Source: JADJPO01 sp046330955 (GTDB lineage: Bacteria > Actinomycetota > Actinomycetes > Actinomycetales > Kineosporiaceae). Taken from it: DNA of 64,000 nucleotides. Location: assembly GCA_046330955.1 (NCBI GenBank), contig JAXLRT010000016.1:62001-126000 (forward strand). The letters are read 5' to 3'. This document shows positions 50,354 through 59,619 of the stretch, in pieces. Numbering within the stretch: the first letter of the stretch is position 1; every line of letters begins with the position of its first letter. The notes below the pieces were generated by a model. It had not been told where the DNA came from and searched no databases. It saw nothing but the letters and a program-made list of their open reading frames with translations. A program made the position numbers and the translations under genes.

Positions 50354-51474
50354 GCGGGGGCGGTGACCACGGTGGTGGCGGGCACAAGCGCCGCGGTGGC
50401 CACGACGAAGAGCACGAGGAGCACGAGAACCACGAGCGGTGGCTGGTCAGCTACGCCGACATGATGACCCTGCTGATGGTGCTGTTCATCGTCATGTTCG
50501 CCGTCAGCCAGGTGGACATGAAGAAGTTCGCCGCCCTCAAGAACGGTCTCAAGGCCGGTTTCGGTGCCCCGGTGGCGATTCTCAACGGTGGTGACCATCT
50601 GCTCGACCCGGGCGGTGCGATCGCTCCGGACAGCGTGAACCTGGCCGGCTCCGCCGCCGGCGACACCCGGACCGCGAACGAGAATCCCCAGGTCTCGCCG
50701 GAGAAGGTCGCCCAGCTGGTCAACTCGCTGGCGAAGGCTGCGGCGGCCAAGGAGGCATCCAAGCTGACCAAGGCGCAGAAGGACATCGAAAAGGCCCTGG
50801 CCGCAGCGGGTTTGTCCAAGAGCGCCACGTTCCGCATCGACGAGCGCGGCCTCGTGGTCACCATCGCCACCGACAAGGTGCTGTTCGACAACGGCAGCGC
50901 CGTCCTGCAGCCCAAGGGGCAGCAGATCCTCGACGTGATCACCCCGACCCTGGCGGGGCTGCCGAACCGGATCAGTGTCGACGGGCACACCAACTCGATC
51001 CCGATCCACACCGCGCAGTACCCGTCCAACTGGGAGCTGTCCACCGATCGAGCCACCCGGGTGCTGCGCTACCTGGCCCAGAAGATCCCGGTGGACCGGA
51101 TGTCGGCCACGGGTTTCGCCGACACCCGGCCGTTGCAGACCGGTACCGGCGCCACCGCCCTGCGGGTCAACCGGCGGGTCGAGATCGTCGTCCTGGCCTC
51201 GATCGACAACTCCGCCGGGCGCGCGGTGGCGGCGGCCGCCAACGACAAGACCGCCACCGAGGACGCGGCCGACACGACCGAGACCAGCGACGAACAGGCG
51301 AGCGAGGGCGCGGCGTCCGAGGGCGAGGAGACGACGGACGACGAGGCGACCGCCGAGGAGTCCTCCGATCCCACCGACGAACCGAGCGCCGAACCCAGCA
51401 CGGAGCCCAGCGCCGAACCCAGCGAGGAGCCCACCCCGACCGAGGAGGCCGGCCCCACCCTCGACAACCCCTGA
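50350..51474 (+). CDS. motB: Flagellar motor stator MotB
   Basis: This 374-residue protein has one membrane helix with the proton-carrying Asp in WLVSYADMMTLLMVLFIV. It also has an OmpA-like peptidoglycan-binding domain at about 160-280 (LFDNGSAVLQPKGQQILDVI, DGHTNSIPIHTAQYPSNWEL). The cytoplasmic N-terminus is His/Gly-rich (HDEEHEEHENHE). The C-terminal 90 residues are highly acidic and Pro/Ser/Thr-rich, which is not usual. No Na+/H+ preference is claimed. Confidence 0.94.
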   Translation: MSGGGDHGGGGHKRRGGHDEEHEEHENHERWLVSYADMMTLLMVLFIVMFAVSQVDMKKFAALKNGLKAGFGAPVAILNGGDHLLDPGGAIAPDSVNLAGSAAGDTRTANENPQVSPEKVAQLVNSLAKAAAAKEASKLTKAQKDIEKALAAAGLSKSATFRIDERGLVVTIATDKVLFDNGSAVLQPKGQQILDVITPTLAGLPNRISVDGHTNSIPIHTAQYPSNWELSTDRATRVLRYLAQKIPVDRMSATGFADTRPLQTGTGATALRVNRRVEIVVLASIDNSAGRAVAAAANDKTATEDAADTTETSDEQASEGAASEGEETTDDEATAEESSDPTDEPSAEPSTEPSAEPSEEPTPTEEAGPTLDNP

Positions 51475-51545
51475 GCTCGCCCGACAGATCAAGGCCGCAC
51501 CCGGATCAGCCGACGTAGTGAGGAGGGCTGACGAAGGGAAACACC

Positions 51546-52001
51546 GTGGCCGACAAGGACGAGAGCAAGGACGACGCCAAGGGTGGCGGGGGCAAGAAGA
51601 AGCTCATCATGATCATCGCTGCGGTGGCGGTGCTCGGTGGCGCGGCGTTCTTCTTCCTCAAGCCGAGCGGCGACGCCGCGGCGGCCGGGGCCAAGCCCAC
51701 GCCGTCCGTCTCGCACGCCCCGGGGCCGATCGTGCAGCTCGACGCGATCTCGATCAACCTGGCGGGCGGTCACTTCCTCAAACTCGGCCTGGCCCTGCAG
51801 GCCTCGGCCACGGTGAAGGAGGACGTCTCCGGAGCCAAGGCGCTGGACGCCGCGATCGCCCTGTTCAGCAACATGACGATGGACGAGCTCACCCCGGTCA
51901 AGGGCCGCGAGCGCGCCAAGAAAGAACTCGTCAAAGAGGTCACCGAGCTCTACGAGGACGAGGTCTACGACGTCTACTTCACCGAGTTCGTGATGCAGTG
52001 A
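51546..52001 (+). CDS. fliL: Flagellar basal-body associated protein FliL
   Basis: This 151-residue protein has a short charged N-terminus, one membrane helix (KLIMIIAAVAVLGGAAFFFL), and a periplasmic-side domain with SINLAGGHFLKLGLALQASA and a C-terminal VYDVYFTEFVMQ. FliL surrounds the stator units. The start is GTG. Confidence 0.93.
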   Translation: MADKDESKDDAKGGGGKKKLIMIIAAVAVLGGAAFFFLKPSGDAAAAGAKPTPSVSHAPGPIVQLDAISINLAGGHFLKLGLALQASATVKEDVSGAKALDAAIALFSNMTMDELTPVKGRERAKKELVKEVTELYEDEVYDVYFTEFVMQ

Positions 52002-52034
52002 CCCGCCTGCTCAAGACCTGTCCGGGGCCGTCCG

Positions 52035-52955
52035 ATGCCTGCTGATGTGAGTACCGGCGCGAGCAGCAACCTGCGCCGCCGGCGGGGCGAGGCACGCACC
52101 TACGACTTCCGGCGGCCGGTCCGGCTGGCGCGTGAACACGCGCACCTGCTGCGGGTGGCGATGCAGACCTTCGGGCGCCAGTCCACCACGGTGCTCACCA
52201 CGAGCCTGCGCGCGGTGTGCCAGATCGGGGCGCCGCAGATCGAGGAACTGAGCTACGACGAGTTCCTGTCCGGCATGAAGGACCACTCGGTGTGCGCGGT
52301 GCTCAACCTGGAACCCTGGTCGGGCAAGGCGTTGATGACATTCGACCTCGCCACCCTGCTGACCATGATCGATCACCAGCTCGGCGGCATGGGCAGCGAG
52401 AAGCAGCCCGAGCGACCCCTGACCGACATCGAGCAGGCGCTGGTCCGCCAGCTCATCACCCGGCTGCTCAACGAACTGGCCTACGCCCTGGAACCGATCA
52501 CCAAAGGCGTTCGGCCGCAACTGCTCGCGCTCGAGGCCGATGCCCGGTTCGTGCAGGCGGCGGCGTCCACCGACCCCGTGGTGGTGGCCCGCATGGACCT
52601 GTCGGTGGGCCAGCGCGAGAGCCAGCTGTCGTTGTGCCTGCCCTACGCGATGCTCTCGCCCGCACTCGATCTGGCGACCCATCACGATGACGGCGATGCG
52701 ACCCGGGTGCGCACCACGGCGGCGCTGCAGACCCAACGACGGCTCACCGAGGTGGATGTCGACGTCGCCATCCGGTTCGAGCCGTTGCGCATGTCGTCCC
52801 AGGCCATCGGCCGGCTCGCCGTCGGCGACGTGATCGCCTTCCCGCACCGCACCACCACCCCGATGGCGGTGACCTCGGCGTCCACGGTGTTCGCCCATGC
52901 CATTCCCGGCGCCTCGGGACGCAAACTCGCCGTCCTGATCGTCTCAGCCCGTTGA
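52035..52955 (+). CDS. fliM: Flagellar motor switch protein FliM
   Basis: This 306-residue C-ring protein has YDFRRPVRLAREHAHLLRVA, LMTFDLATLLTMIDHQLGGM, LTDIEQALVRQLITRLLNEL and a C-terminal SpoA domain (IRFEPLRMSSQAIGRLAVGD). The N-terminal 20 residues are basic and lack the LSQxEID CheY-binding peptide, so the CheY contact may differ. Confidence 0.93.
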   Translation: MPADVSTGASSNLRRRRGEARTYDFRRPVRLAREHAHLLRVAMQTFGRQSTTVLTTSLRAVCQIGAPQIEELSYDEFLSGMKDHSVCAVLNLEPWSGKALMTFDLATLLTMIDHQLGGMGSEKQPERPLTDIEQALVRQLITRLLNELAYALEPITKGVRPQLLALEADARFVQAAASTDPVVVARMDLSVGQRESQLSLCLPYAMLSPALDLATHHDDGDATRVRTTAALQTQRRLTEVDVDVAIRFEPLRMSSQAIGRLAVGDVIAFPHRTTTPMAVTSASTVFAHAIPGASGRKLAVLIVSAR

Positions 52956-52983
52956 CCCTCGCCCACCACCAGGAGGCCGTCCC

Positions 52984-53763
52984 GTGAGCTTCTCCGCCTC
53001 GCCGCTCGTCCCCGACGCGCAGGCGCCTGCCTCGGACGCCGACGCCTGGGCGCGCACCGCGCAACGGGTGATCGCTGCGGTCACCGAAGCGCTGCCGCAG
53101 GTGCCGAGCGCCTCACCGCTGGTCGTCGGCGAACCCGCCTCGGACGTCGCGGCCGCCGTGCTGCCGGACCCGGCCGGGGCCGCGGTCACCGGCTACCTGG
53201 GCAGTGGCTCGGAGGGCAAGGCGCTGCTGGTCGTCGGTCAGGACCTGGTCGAGGCGCTGTCCGGCACCCCGTTCGGCGCCGTCGAGCCCGCGCAGGCCCT
53301 CAAACCCGCCCTCGAGTCCCTGGCCGCAGCCCTCGGCAGCCGCCTCGACGGCGAACCGACCGGCATTGGCGTCGAGGACTGCCTCGAGGTGCTCACCGGG
53401 GGCGTCACCGTGCTGGTCCCGCTGATGCTGGACGACACCGTGGCCGCCTTCGTGGGCGTCACCCTCAACGACCCGCCGCCGGCCCAGCGCAGCACCACCA
53501 CCGCCATGGCCGGCAAGAGCTGGGGCATCGACATGCTGCGCGATGTCGAGATGGAGGTGACCTGCGAGCTGGGCCGCACCCGCATGACGGTGCGCCAGTT
53601 GCTGGCCCTGGCCCCCGGCGATGTCGTCGAGCTCGACCGCTTGGCCGGCGCCCCCGCCGACCTGCTGGTCAACGGCACCCTGCTGGCCCGCGGCGAGGTC
53701 GTCGTGGTCGACGAGAGCTTCGGGCTGCGCATCACCGAGATCGTCACCCAGGACGCCATCTGA
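52984..53763 (+). CDS. fliN: Flagellar motor switch protein FliN (long form)
   Basis: The last 80 of 259 residues are the FliN SpoA domain: DVEMEVTCELGRTRMTVRQL, GDVVELDRLAGAPADLLVNG, EVVVVDESFGLRITEI. The first 170 residues resemble the FliY/CheC-like part (LVEALSGTPFGAVEPAQALK). Typical FliN is about 130 residues, so this is closer in layout to FliY. CheC phosphatase activity cannot be asserted. The start is GTG. Confidence 0.92.
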   Translation: MSFSASPLVPDAQAPASDADAWARTAQRVIAAVTEALPQVPSASPLVVGEPASDVAAAVLPDPAGAAVTGYLGSGSEGKALLVVGQDLVEALSGTPFGAVEPAQALKPALESLAAALGSRLDGEPTGIGVEDCLEVLTGGVTVLVPLMLDDTVAAFVGVTLNDPPPAQRSTTTAMAGKSWGIDMLRDVEMEVTCELGRTRMTVRQLLALAPGDVVELDRLAGAPADLLVNGTLLARGEVVVVDESFGLRITEIVTQDAI

Positions 53764-53811
53764 CCCGCCCGCCCGCTACGTCACCACCCGTCCCGACCCC
53801 GTGAGGATGCC

Positions 53812-54207
53812 GTGAACACCGCCGACGACCTGGCCCTGCTCGGCCGGGTCGTGCTGTCGCTGATGGTGGTGACCATGATCGCGGTGGTGCTGGCCCGGTT
53901 CCTGCGCCGCACGGGGGTGCGCGGGCCCGGTGCCGGGCTGCGGGTGATCGATCGGGTGGGGCTGTCCCGCGAGGCCAGCCTGGCGGTGGTGCAGGTGGGC
54001 GATTCCGCGCTGGTGCTGGGGATCACCGCCCAGTCGGTGAACCTGCTGACGACGTTGGACGCCGCGTCCCTGCCGACCCCGGACGCCGCCGCGGCGACCC
54101 TCACCGAGCCGGGCACCCCGCGGCGTGCCCCCAGCGGCGCGGTCCTCGACCCCCGCACCTGGAAGCAGGGCCTCGAGGCCCTGCGCGACCTCACCGCCCG
54201 GCGCTGA
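53812..54207 (+). CDS. fliO: Flagellar biosynthetic protein FliO
   Basis: This 131-residue protein has one membrane helix (VVLSLMVVTMIAVVLARFL) and a small cytoplasmic domain with LRVIDRVGLSREASLAVVQV, as in FliO, which helps assemble the FliP ring. The start is GTG. It lies directly before fliP. Confidence 0.88.
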   Translation: MNTADDLALLGRVVLSLMVVTMIAVVLARFLRRTGVRGPGAGLRVIDRVGLSREASLAVVQVGDSALVLGITAQSVNLLTTLDAASLPTPDAAAATLTEPGTPRRAPSGAVLDPRTWKQGLEALRDLTARR

Positions 54208-54213
54208 CCCGTG

Positions 54214-55107
54214 ATGCGCCTCGTCCGGATCCTGCTCGCCGCCGCGATGGGCGGTGGTGCCCTGCTGCTGGCCGCCCCAGCCGCGCACGCCGCCACGCCC
54301 GAGCGCACCGCACCGATCACCCGCTCGGTCGGCGCGCCGCTCGCTCTGCCCGTCCGGGTCGCCCCTGCCGCAGTCTCGGCCATGGCCGCACCTGCCGCGC
54401 CCACCCCGGTGCCGACGCCGAGCGCTCCCACCACACCGAAGGTCACCTCGGACCCGAACATCACGGTGTCCGTGCCGGGTCAGCCGAGCCGCGTCGTCCA
54501 GATCATCGTGCTGGTGACGGTGCTGGGCGTGGCGCCGTCCCTGTTGTTGCTGTGCACCTCGTTCACCAAGATCGTCGTGGTGCTGTCGCTCACCCGCAGC
54601 GCCATCGGCACCCAGAGCGTGCCGCCCAACCAGGTGCTGGTCGGGCTGGCCATGTTCCTGTCCCTGTTCGTCATGGGGCCGACCATCGATGCCATCCAGG
54701 ACGCCGCGGTGGCGCCCTACCTGAACGGCAGCAAGACCATCTCGCAGGCCTACGAAGCGGGCAAACCGCCACTGCGCGAGTTCATGCTGAAACACACCCG
54801 CGACTCCGAGCTGGCGCTGATGACCAAGGCCGAGGGCAAGGAACTGCCCCAGACCCGGGACGACGTCGGGCTGCGCACGCTGATCCCGGCCTTCGTGATC
54901 AGCGAGTTGCGCAGCGCCTTCATCATCGGCTTCGTGATCTTCATCCCGTTCCTGGTGGTCGACCTCGTGGTGAGCGCGATCCTGATGTCGCTGGGCATGG
55001 TCATGCTGCCGCCCGCGCTGGTCTCGTTGCCGTTCAAGCTGTTGCTGTTCGTCATGGTCGACGGGTGGAGTCTGATCGTGACCACCCTGCTCGGCACCTA
55101 CCGGTAG
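54214..55107 (+). CDS. fliP: Flagellar export gate protein FliP
   Basis: This 297-residue export-gate protein has a signal sequence (RLVRILLAAAMGGGALLLAA) and an unusually long Ala/Pro/Thr segment of about 65 residues. After these comes the conserved core: LGVAPSLLLLCTSFTKIVVV, PPNQVLVGLAMFLSLFVMGP, LIPAFVISELRSAFIIGFVI and SLGMVMLPPALVSLPFKLLL. The ATG at 54214 is preferred over a GTG one codon earlier. Confidence 0.94.
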   Translation: MRLVRILLAAAMGGGALLLAAPAAHAATPERTAPITRSVGAPLALPVRVAPAAVSAMAAPAAPTPVPTPSAPTTPKVTSDPNITVSVPGQPSRVVQIIVLVTVLGVAPSLLLLCTSFTKIVVVLSLTRSAIGTQSVPPNQVLVGLAMFLSLFVMGPTIDAIQDAAVAPYLNGSKTISQAYEAGKPPLREFMLKHTRDSELALMTKAEGKELPQTRDDVGLRTLIPAFVISELRSAFIIGFVIFIPFLVVDLVVSAILMSLGMVMLPPALVSLPFKLLLFVMVDGWSLIVTTLLGTYR

Positions 55108-55119
55108 ACGGGAGACCTC

Positions 55120-55395
55120 ATGGCCGACAGCGTGATCCACATCGTGGCGCTGGCCCTGCTGACCGCCGCCAAGGTGGCGGGACCGGTGCTGGTGTCGACG
55201 CTGGCGATCGGTCTGCTGCTGTCGATCGTGCAGTCCGCGACCCAGATCCAGGAACAGACACTGACCTTCCTGCCCAAGCTCGCGGTCGCCGCCGTGGCGC
55301 TGGTGGTCACCGGGTCCTGGTGCCTGGGCACGCTGACCACGTTCACCCGTGAGCTGATGCGGATGGTCCCGGCCCTGCTCGCCGCCGGTCCGTGA
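55120..55395 (+). CDS. fliQ: Flagellar export gate protein FliQ
   Basis: This 91-residue protein has two membrane helices: ALALLTAAKVAGPVLVSTLA, and LPKLAVAAVALVVTGSWCLG after the conserved SIVQSATQIQEQTLTFLPK loop. It is the last export gene before a three-gene interruption; fliR resumes 5.4 kb later. Confidence 0.94.
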   Translation: MADSVIHIVALALLTAAKVAGPVLVSTLAIGLLLSIVQSATQIQEQTLTFLPKLAVAAVALVVTGSWCLGTLTTFTRELMRMVPALLAAGP

Positions 55396-55463
55396 CCGGG
55401 CGCGTTCCACGCTGCGCGTCCCGGACCCGGCTCGCCCGATCGGGGGCTTGACGGGCCATTCGA

Positions 55464-55491
55464 TCAAGGACGCCGGCCGGGGCACCGATTC
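55464..55491 (+). promoter_or_regulatory. Possible sigma-28 promoter of the MCP gene
   Basis: TCAA (55464-55467) is followed by 16 bp and ACCGATTC (55484-55491), a one-base-longer and weaker form of the fliC promoter. The MCP gene starts about 70 bp downstream. Chemoreceptor genes are often in the FliA regulon. Confidence 0.3.
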
Positions 55492-55562
55492 CTGGCGACG
55501 AGGGGTCACGAGAACTCGCCGCCGGCACGACCCGGTGCACGAGGCGGTCCGGAGGGGGCGAC

Positions 55563-57347
55563 ATGAATCTGGCACGCCGGGCGGTGATCGGCTTCGCCGC
55601 CGTCTTCCTGGTCACGTTGGCCGCCTCGGTGAGCGTGTTCGCCATGGCCCACTCGTCGTCGTCCGCCCTGACCCGGTACCGCGACCGGTCGGCCCCGCTG
55701 AACGCCACGATGTGGGCGCTGCGGTCGGACTTCTACAACTACGACGACCAGATGAACATGTACGTCGCCGTGCTGGTGGGCGACAACACCGGCGACGACC
55801 TGGCCGAGACCACCTACCGGCAGGCGGTCGACGCGCGCACCTCGATGGGCAAGCACCTCGACAGCGCGCTGGCGCTGGCCACCTCGGCCCAGCTGCGGGC
55901 CGAACTCACCCGGCTGCGCACCGACTACCAGGGCTACAACGGCTTCGCCGACCAGACCCGAGCGGCCGCCCAGGCGGGCAACCTCCGGCGCGCGGTCTAC
56001 CTGTCGACCCGAGGCAACCTGGGTCCGTCCAACGACATCATGCCCACGCTCGACCGGGCCACCACGCTGACCTCGGCGGCCGCCGCGGCCGATCTGAAGC
56101 TGGTGGAGGCGCGCCAGAGCCTGTTGCGCATCCTGTCCGTCACCTCCGGCGCGATCGTGGCCCTGATGATCCTGGCCCTGGCGCTGGGCACGCGCATCGT
56201 CGTGATCCTGCCGTTGACCCGGGTCCGGGACACCATGGTCGCGATCGCCTCGGGGGACGCCGACCGCACCACCCGGATCGACGTCCGGGGCCGGGACGAG
56301 GTGGCCCAGGTGGGCACCGCGTTCAACACCGTGCTCCAGAGCCTGGCCGCCCAGGACGCCGAGATCGCGGCCGCCGCAGCCGAGCGGGAACGGACCCTGG
56401 CGGCCTCCTTCGAACAGCAGCGCGCCGCCGAGGTGCAGGTGCGCCATCGCGCCCAGGCGGTGATCGACGAGACCGCCGGGTCGGTCACCACCGATCTCAA
56501 CGACCTCGGTGCCCAGGTCGAACGGGTCCGCCACGCGGCCGGGACCATCGACGAGCGGGTGAGCGCGACCGAGGCGGTCACCCGCGCGGTGGTCGACCAC
56601 GCCGTGCGGGCCGACCGGGTCGTGGGCGAGCTCCAGGCGAGCCTGCGCGAGGTGGGCGCGATGGCCCAGCTGATCGCGAACGTCGCCGACCAGACCAAGT
56701 TGCTGGCACTCAACGCCACCATCGAGGCCGCCCGGGCGGGCGAGGCGGGACGCGGATTCAGCGTGGTGGCCGGTGAGGTCAAGGAGTTGGCCGTCGAGAC
56801 CGCGCGCTCGACCACGGCCATCACGACGACCATCGGCACCCTGGCCGAACACGCCGGGGCGGTCGCCAGCACGCTGACCGAGATGAGCCAGGGCATCAGT
56901 GGCGTCAACGACGCCACCGGGGTGCTGCGGCAGGTGGCCGCCGAGCAGTTCTCGGTGGTGGCCACCCTGCAGGAGCAGGTCCGCGGTGCCGTGGAGCGCG
57001 TCGAGTCGATGACCAACCTGACCACGAGGCTGGAACGCCGTCGACATCGGCGCGTGCCCGTCGGCGGTCCCGTGCAGGTCGACTCCGGCGGCAGCACCGT
57101 CGAGGCGCAGTTGCTCGACATCAGCGAGAGCGGCCTGCGCTGTACCGGCGCGGGCGCCCTGCCCGCGGGCACCACCGTGCGGATCCGGTTCACCCTCGGC
57201 GGGGTGCCGGTCACCGCGGCGGGCATCACCATCCAACGGCCCGGGGCCGGCGGGAACGAGGCGGGCGTGGAGTTCACCACCGTGCCCCCCGACACCAGAG
57301 CCCAGCTGAGGGCGCACCTGGCGGCTCACGGCGTGACGCCGCTGTGA
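55563..57347 (+). CDS. Methyl-accepting chemotaxis protein with C-terminal PilZ domain
   Basis: This is a 594-residue receptor. Membrane helix 1 is at 8-30, then a four-helix-bundle sensor to about 190 and membrane helix 2 (SGAIVALMILALALGTRIVV). A HAMP domain follows, then a coiled-coil signalling domain whose tip reads NVADQTKLLALNATIEAARA, GEAGRGFSVVAGEVKELAVE. The last 100 residues form a PilZ domain with the c-di-GMP motifs RRHRR and DISESG. MCP-PilZ fusions would let c-di-GMP affect chemotaxis signalling; this is inference. The ATG follows GGAGGGGGCGAC. Confidence 0.9.
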   Translation: MNLARRAVIGFAAVFLVTLAASVSVFAMAHSSSSALTRYRDRSAPLNATMWALRSDFYNYDDQMNMYVAVLVGDNTGDDLAETTYRQAVDARTSMGKHLDSALALATSAQLRAELTRLRTDYQGYNGFADQTRAAAQAGNLRRAVYLSTRGNLGPSNDIMPTLDRATTLTSAAAAADLKLVEARQSLLRILSVTSGAIVALMILALALGTRIVVILPLTRVRDTMVAIASGDADRTTRIDVRGRDEVAQVGTAFNTVLQSLAAQDAEIAAAAAERERTLAASFEQQRAAEVQVRHRAQAVIDETAGSVTTDLNDLGAQVERVRHAAGTIDERVSATEAVTRAVVDHAVRADRVVGELQASLREVGAMAQLIANVADQTKLLALNATIEAARAGEAGRGFSVVAGEVKELAVETARSTTAITTTIGTLAEHAGAVASTLTEMSQGISGVNDATGVLRQVAAEQFSVVATLQEQVRGAVERVESMTNLTTRLERRRHRRVPVGGPVQVDSGGSTVEAQLLDISESGLRCTGAGALPAGTTVRIRFTLGGVPVTAAGITIQRPGAGGNEAGVEFTTVPPDTRAQLRAHLAAHGVTPL

Positions 57348-57400
57348 GACCCGTGCTGTGAGACCCGTGCACTGAGACCCGTGCACTGAGACCTGTGCTC
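57345..57400 (+). repeat. Tandem 14-bp repeat, four copies
   Basis: TGAGACCCGTGCTG, TGAGACCCGTGCAC twice, and TGAGACCTGTGCTC follow one another without gaps, the first copy including the stop codon of the MCP-PilZ gene. The last copy ends 29 bp before the acyltransferase start. Replication slippage is a simple origin. A protein-binding role is possible. Confidence 0.85.
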
Positions 57401-57429
57401 CGAGCCGCCGCTGGTAGGCTCCCCAGCCG

Positions 57430-59619
57430 ATGAGCAGGTCGCCCGGCATCCTCGCGACCGCCGGTCCCCCGCGTCACCAGACCGTTCCGTCGGCAGACGG
57501 TTTCCGCCCCGAGATCCAGGGACTGCGCGCGGTCGCCGTGGGACTGGTGGTGCTCTTCCATCTGTGGCCCCGCCGGCTGGGTGGCGGCTACGTCGGCGTC
57601 GACGTCTTCTTCGTGATCTCCGGCTACCTGATCACCTCGCACCTGTTCCGTGAGGTCGCGCGCACCGGCAGTGTGAACGTCGTCCGGTTCTGGGCCCGCC
57701 GCATCCGGCGACTGCTGCCGGCGAGCTTCCTGGTGCTGGCCGTCGGCGCCGTCGGCACCCTGGCGCTGGCGCCCCGGACGATGTGGGCGGCCACCATCCG
57801 CCAGATCACGGCGAGCGCGCTCTACCTGCAGAACTGGGTGCTGCAGACCGACGCCATCGACTACATGGCCCAGGACAACGAACCGACCGCGGCCCAGCAC
57901 TACTGGTCGCTGTCGGTCGAGGAGCAGTTCTACGCCGTCTGGCCGCTGCTGGTGGTCGCGGCGCTGTGGCTGGCCGGACGACGCGCCCGCACCGTCGACC
58001 TGACCCCTCACGACGCCCCGCACGGCACCGGAACCCCGGCAGACCTCGGACGGCGCCGCGCCGCGGTGGCGGGCACGCTCGGGGTGGTCGCGCTGGCCTC
58101 CTTCGCCGCCTCGGTGCTGATGACGGCGGCCGACCAGCCGGTGGCCTACTTCAGCACCTTCACCCGGGCCTGGGAGTTCGCGGTCGGCGCCTTGATCGCC
58201 CTGATCCCCGGCCGCCCGGGCACCCCGGACGGCCCGATCCGGACGGCGCTGGGCTGGGCGGGCCTGGGCGCCGTCCTGATCGCCGGGGTGGCCTACACCG
58301 AACGGAGCCCGTTCCCCGGCTGGATCGCCGCGCTGCCGGTGCTGGGCACCGGCGCCGTGATCCTCGCCGGAGCGGGTCGGCGCCACACGCCCGGGTGGTG
58401 GCTGAGCCGCCGGCCGGCCACGTTCGTCGGGGACATCTCGTACTCGGTCTACCTGTGGCACTGGCCGTTGATCGTGCTGCTGCCCTACCTGACCGGGCAC
58501 AAGCTGCGCTGGCCGGAGAAGCTCCTCGTGCTGGCGCTGACCGTGGTGCTCGCCTGGGTCAGCAAGACCTTCGTCGAGGACCCGCTGCGCACCCGGCCGT
58601 GGCTGGCCGCGGCACCGCGCCGGGCGTTCGCCTTCGCCCTGAGCGGCATGCTGCTGTTCACCGGGGGGTATGTCGCGGTGAACCGCGAGCTCGCCGGCCG
58701 CGAGCGGGCCGATCGGCTCGCCGCCGAACGCAACGCCGCCCGGATGGCGGCCTGCCTCGGGCCCAAGACGCTCGAGCCCGGGGCCCGGTGCACCCCGATC
58801 GAGGGAGAGGGGCCGCTGGTCGTGGCGGCGGCCGAGGTCGCCGACGAGGGGCACAGCCCGATCCTCACCTCGTGCCAGCAGTCGCTGGCCTCCGAGCTGC
58901 TCAAGACCTGCGTGCTGGGCGCCACCGAGAACGTGAGACGCACCGTGGCGCTGCTCGGGGACTCCCACGCCGCGCAGTGGACGCCGCTGCTGGACGAGAT
59001 GGGCAAGCAGCTGCACTGGAAGGTGATCGTGCACGTCAAGGGCTCGTGCCCGATGACCCTGGCGCGGCGGATCCTGCCGCGCGAGAACGGCGATGCCCGC
59101 CAGCTGGCCTGCGAGTCCTTCACCCGCCTGGCCCTGGCGGACATCGCGGCCCACCCCGAGATCACCGACATCTTCCTGGCCGCCAAACCCGGGGCGTACT
59201 CCTGGACGTCGATGCCCGGACGGCCGCTGGCCGACCCCGGGGTCGACGGCTTCACCGCCGCCTGGCGCCAGCTGTCCGCCGGGGGCCGGCGGTTGCACCT
59301 GATCTCGGGGACGCCGCGCACCATCGGCACCAGCGTGCCGACCTGCCTGCTCGAGCATCCGGACGACGTGCTCGCCTGCGCCGTGCGCCGGGACGCCGCG
59401 CTGCAACGCGACGATCAGCGCCAGGTCGCCCGGGCCGCGTGGAAGGGGCCGATGTCGGTGGTCGAGCTGACCGATCGGTTGTGTGACGCCACCTGGTGTT
59501 ATGCCCGCATCGGGTCGCTCGCGGTCTACCGGGACGCCAATCACGTCTCGCTGGAGTACGCCCGGTTGCTGGCGCCGCACGCCATCGCCCAGCTCCCCGC
59601 GGTGCTGCGTTCCCCGTGA
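57430..59619 (+). CDS. Membrane acyltransferase with SGNH domain (OafA/OatA type)
   Basis: This is a 729-residue protein. Residues about 25-410 are an acyltransferase-3 membrane domain with some ten helices: FRPEIQGLRAVAVGLVVLFH, GGGYVGVDVFFVISGYLITS, HYWSLSVEEQFYAVWPLLVV. Residues about 490-729 are an SGNH hydrolase domain with Ser in LLGDSHAAQW and the Asp/His pair in DANHVSLEYA. Such proteins O-acylate cell-wall or surface glycans. It is set between fliQ and fliR, so modification of wall or flagellar glycan is possible but unproven. Confidence 0.88.
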   Translation: MSRSPGILATAGPPRHQTVPSADGFRPEIQGLRAVAVGLVVLFHLWPRRLGGGYVGVDVFFVISGYLITSHLFREVARTGSVNVVRFWARRIRRLLPASFLVLAVGAVGTLALAPRTMWAATIRQITASALYLQNWVLQTDAIDYMAQDNEPTAAQHYWSLSVEEQFYAVWPLLVVAALWLAGRRARTVDLTPHDAPHGTGTPADLGRRRAAVAGTLGVVALASFAASVLMTAADQPVAYFSTFTRAWEFAVGALIALIPGRPGTPDGPIRTALGWAGLGAVLIAGVAYTERSPFPGWIAALPVLGTGAVILAGAGRRHTPGWWLSRRPATFVGDISYSVYLWHWPLIVLLPYLTGHKLRWPEKLLVLALTVVLAWVSKTFVEDPLRTRPWLAAAPRRAFAFALSGMLLFTGGYVAVNRELAGRERADRLAAERNAARMAACLGPKTLEPGARCTPIEGEGPLVVAAAEVADEGHSPILTSCQQSLASELLKTCVLGATENVRRTVALLGDSHAAQWTPLLDEMGKQLHWKVIVHVKGSCPMTLARRILPRENGDARQLACESFTRLALADIAAHPEITDIFLAAKPGAYSWTSMPGRPLADPGVDGFTAAWRQLSAGGRRLHLISGTPRTIGTSVPTCLLEHPDDVLACAVRRDAALQRDDQRQVARAAWKGPMSVVELTDRLCDATWCYARIGSLAVYRDANHVSLEYARLLAPHAIAQLPAVLRSP

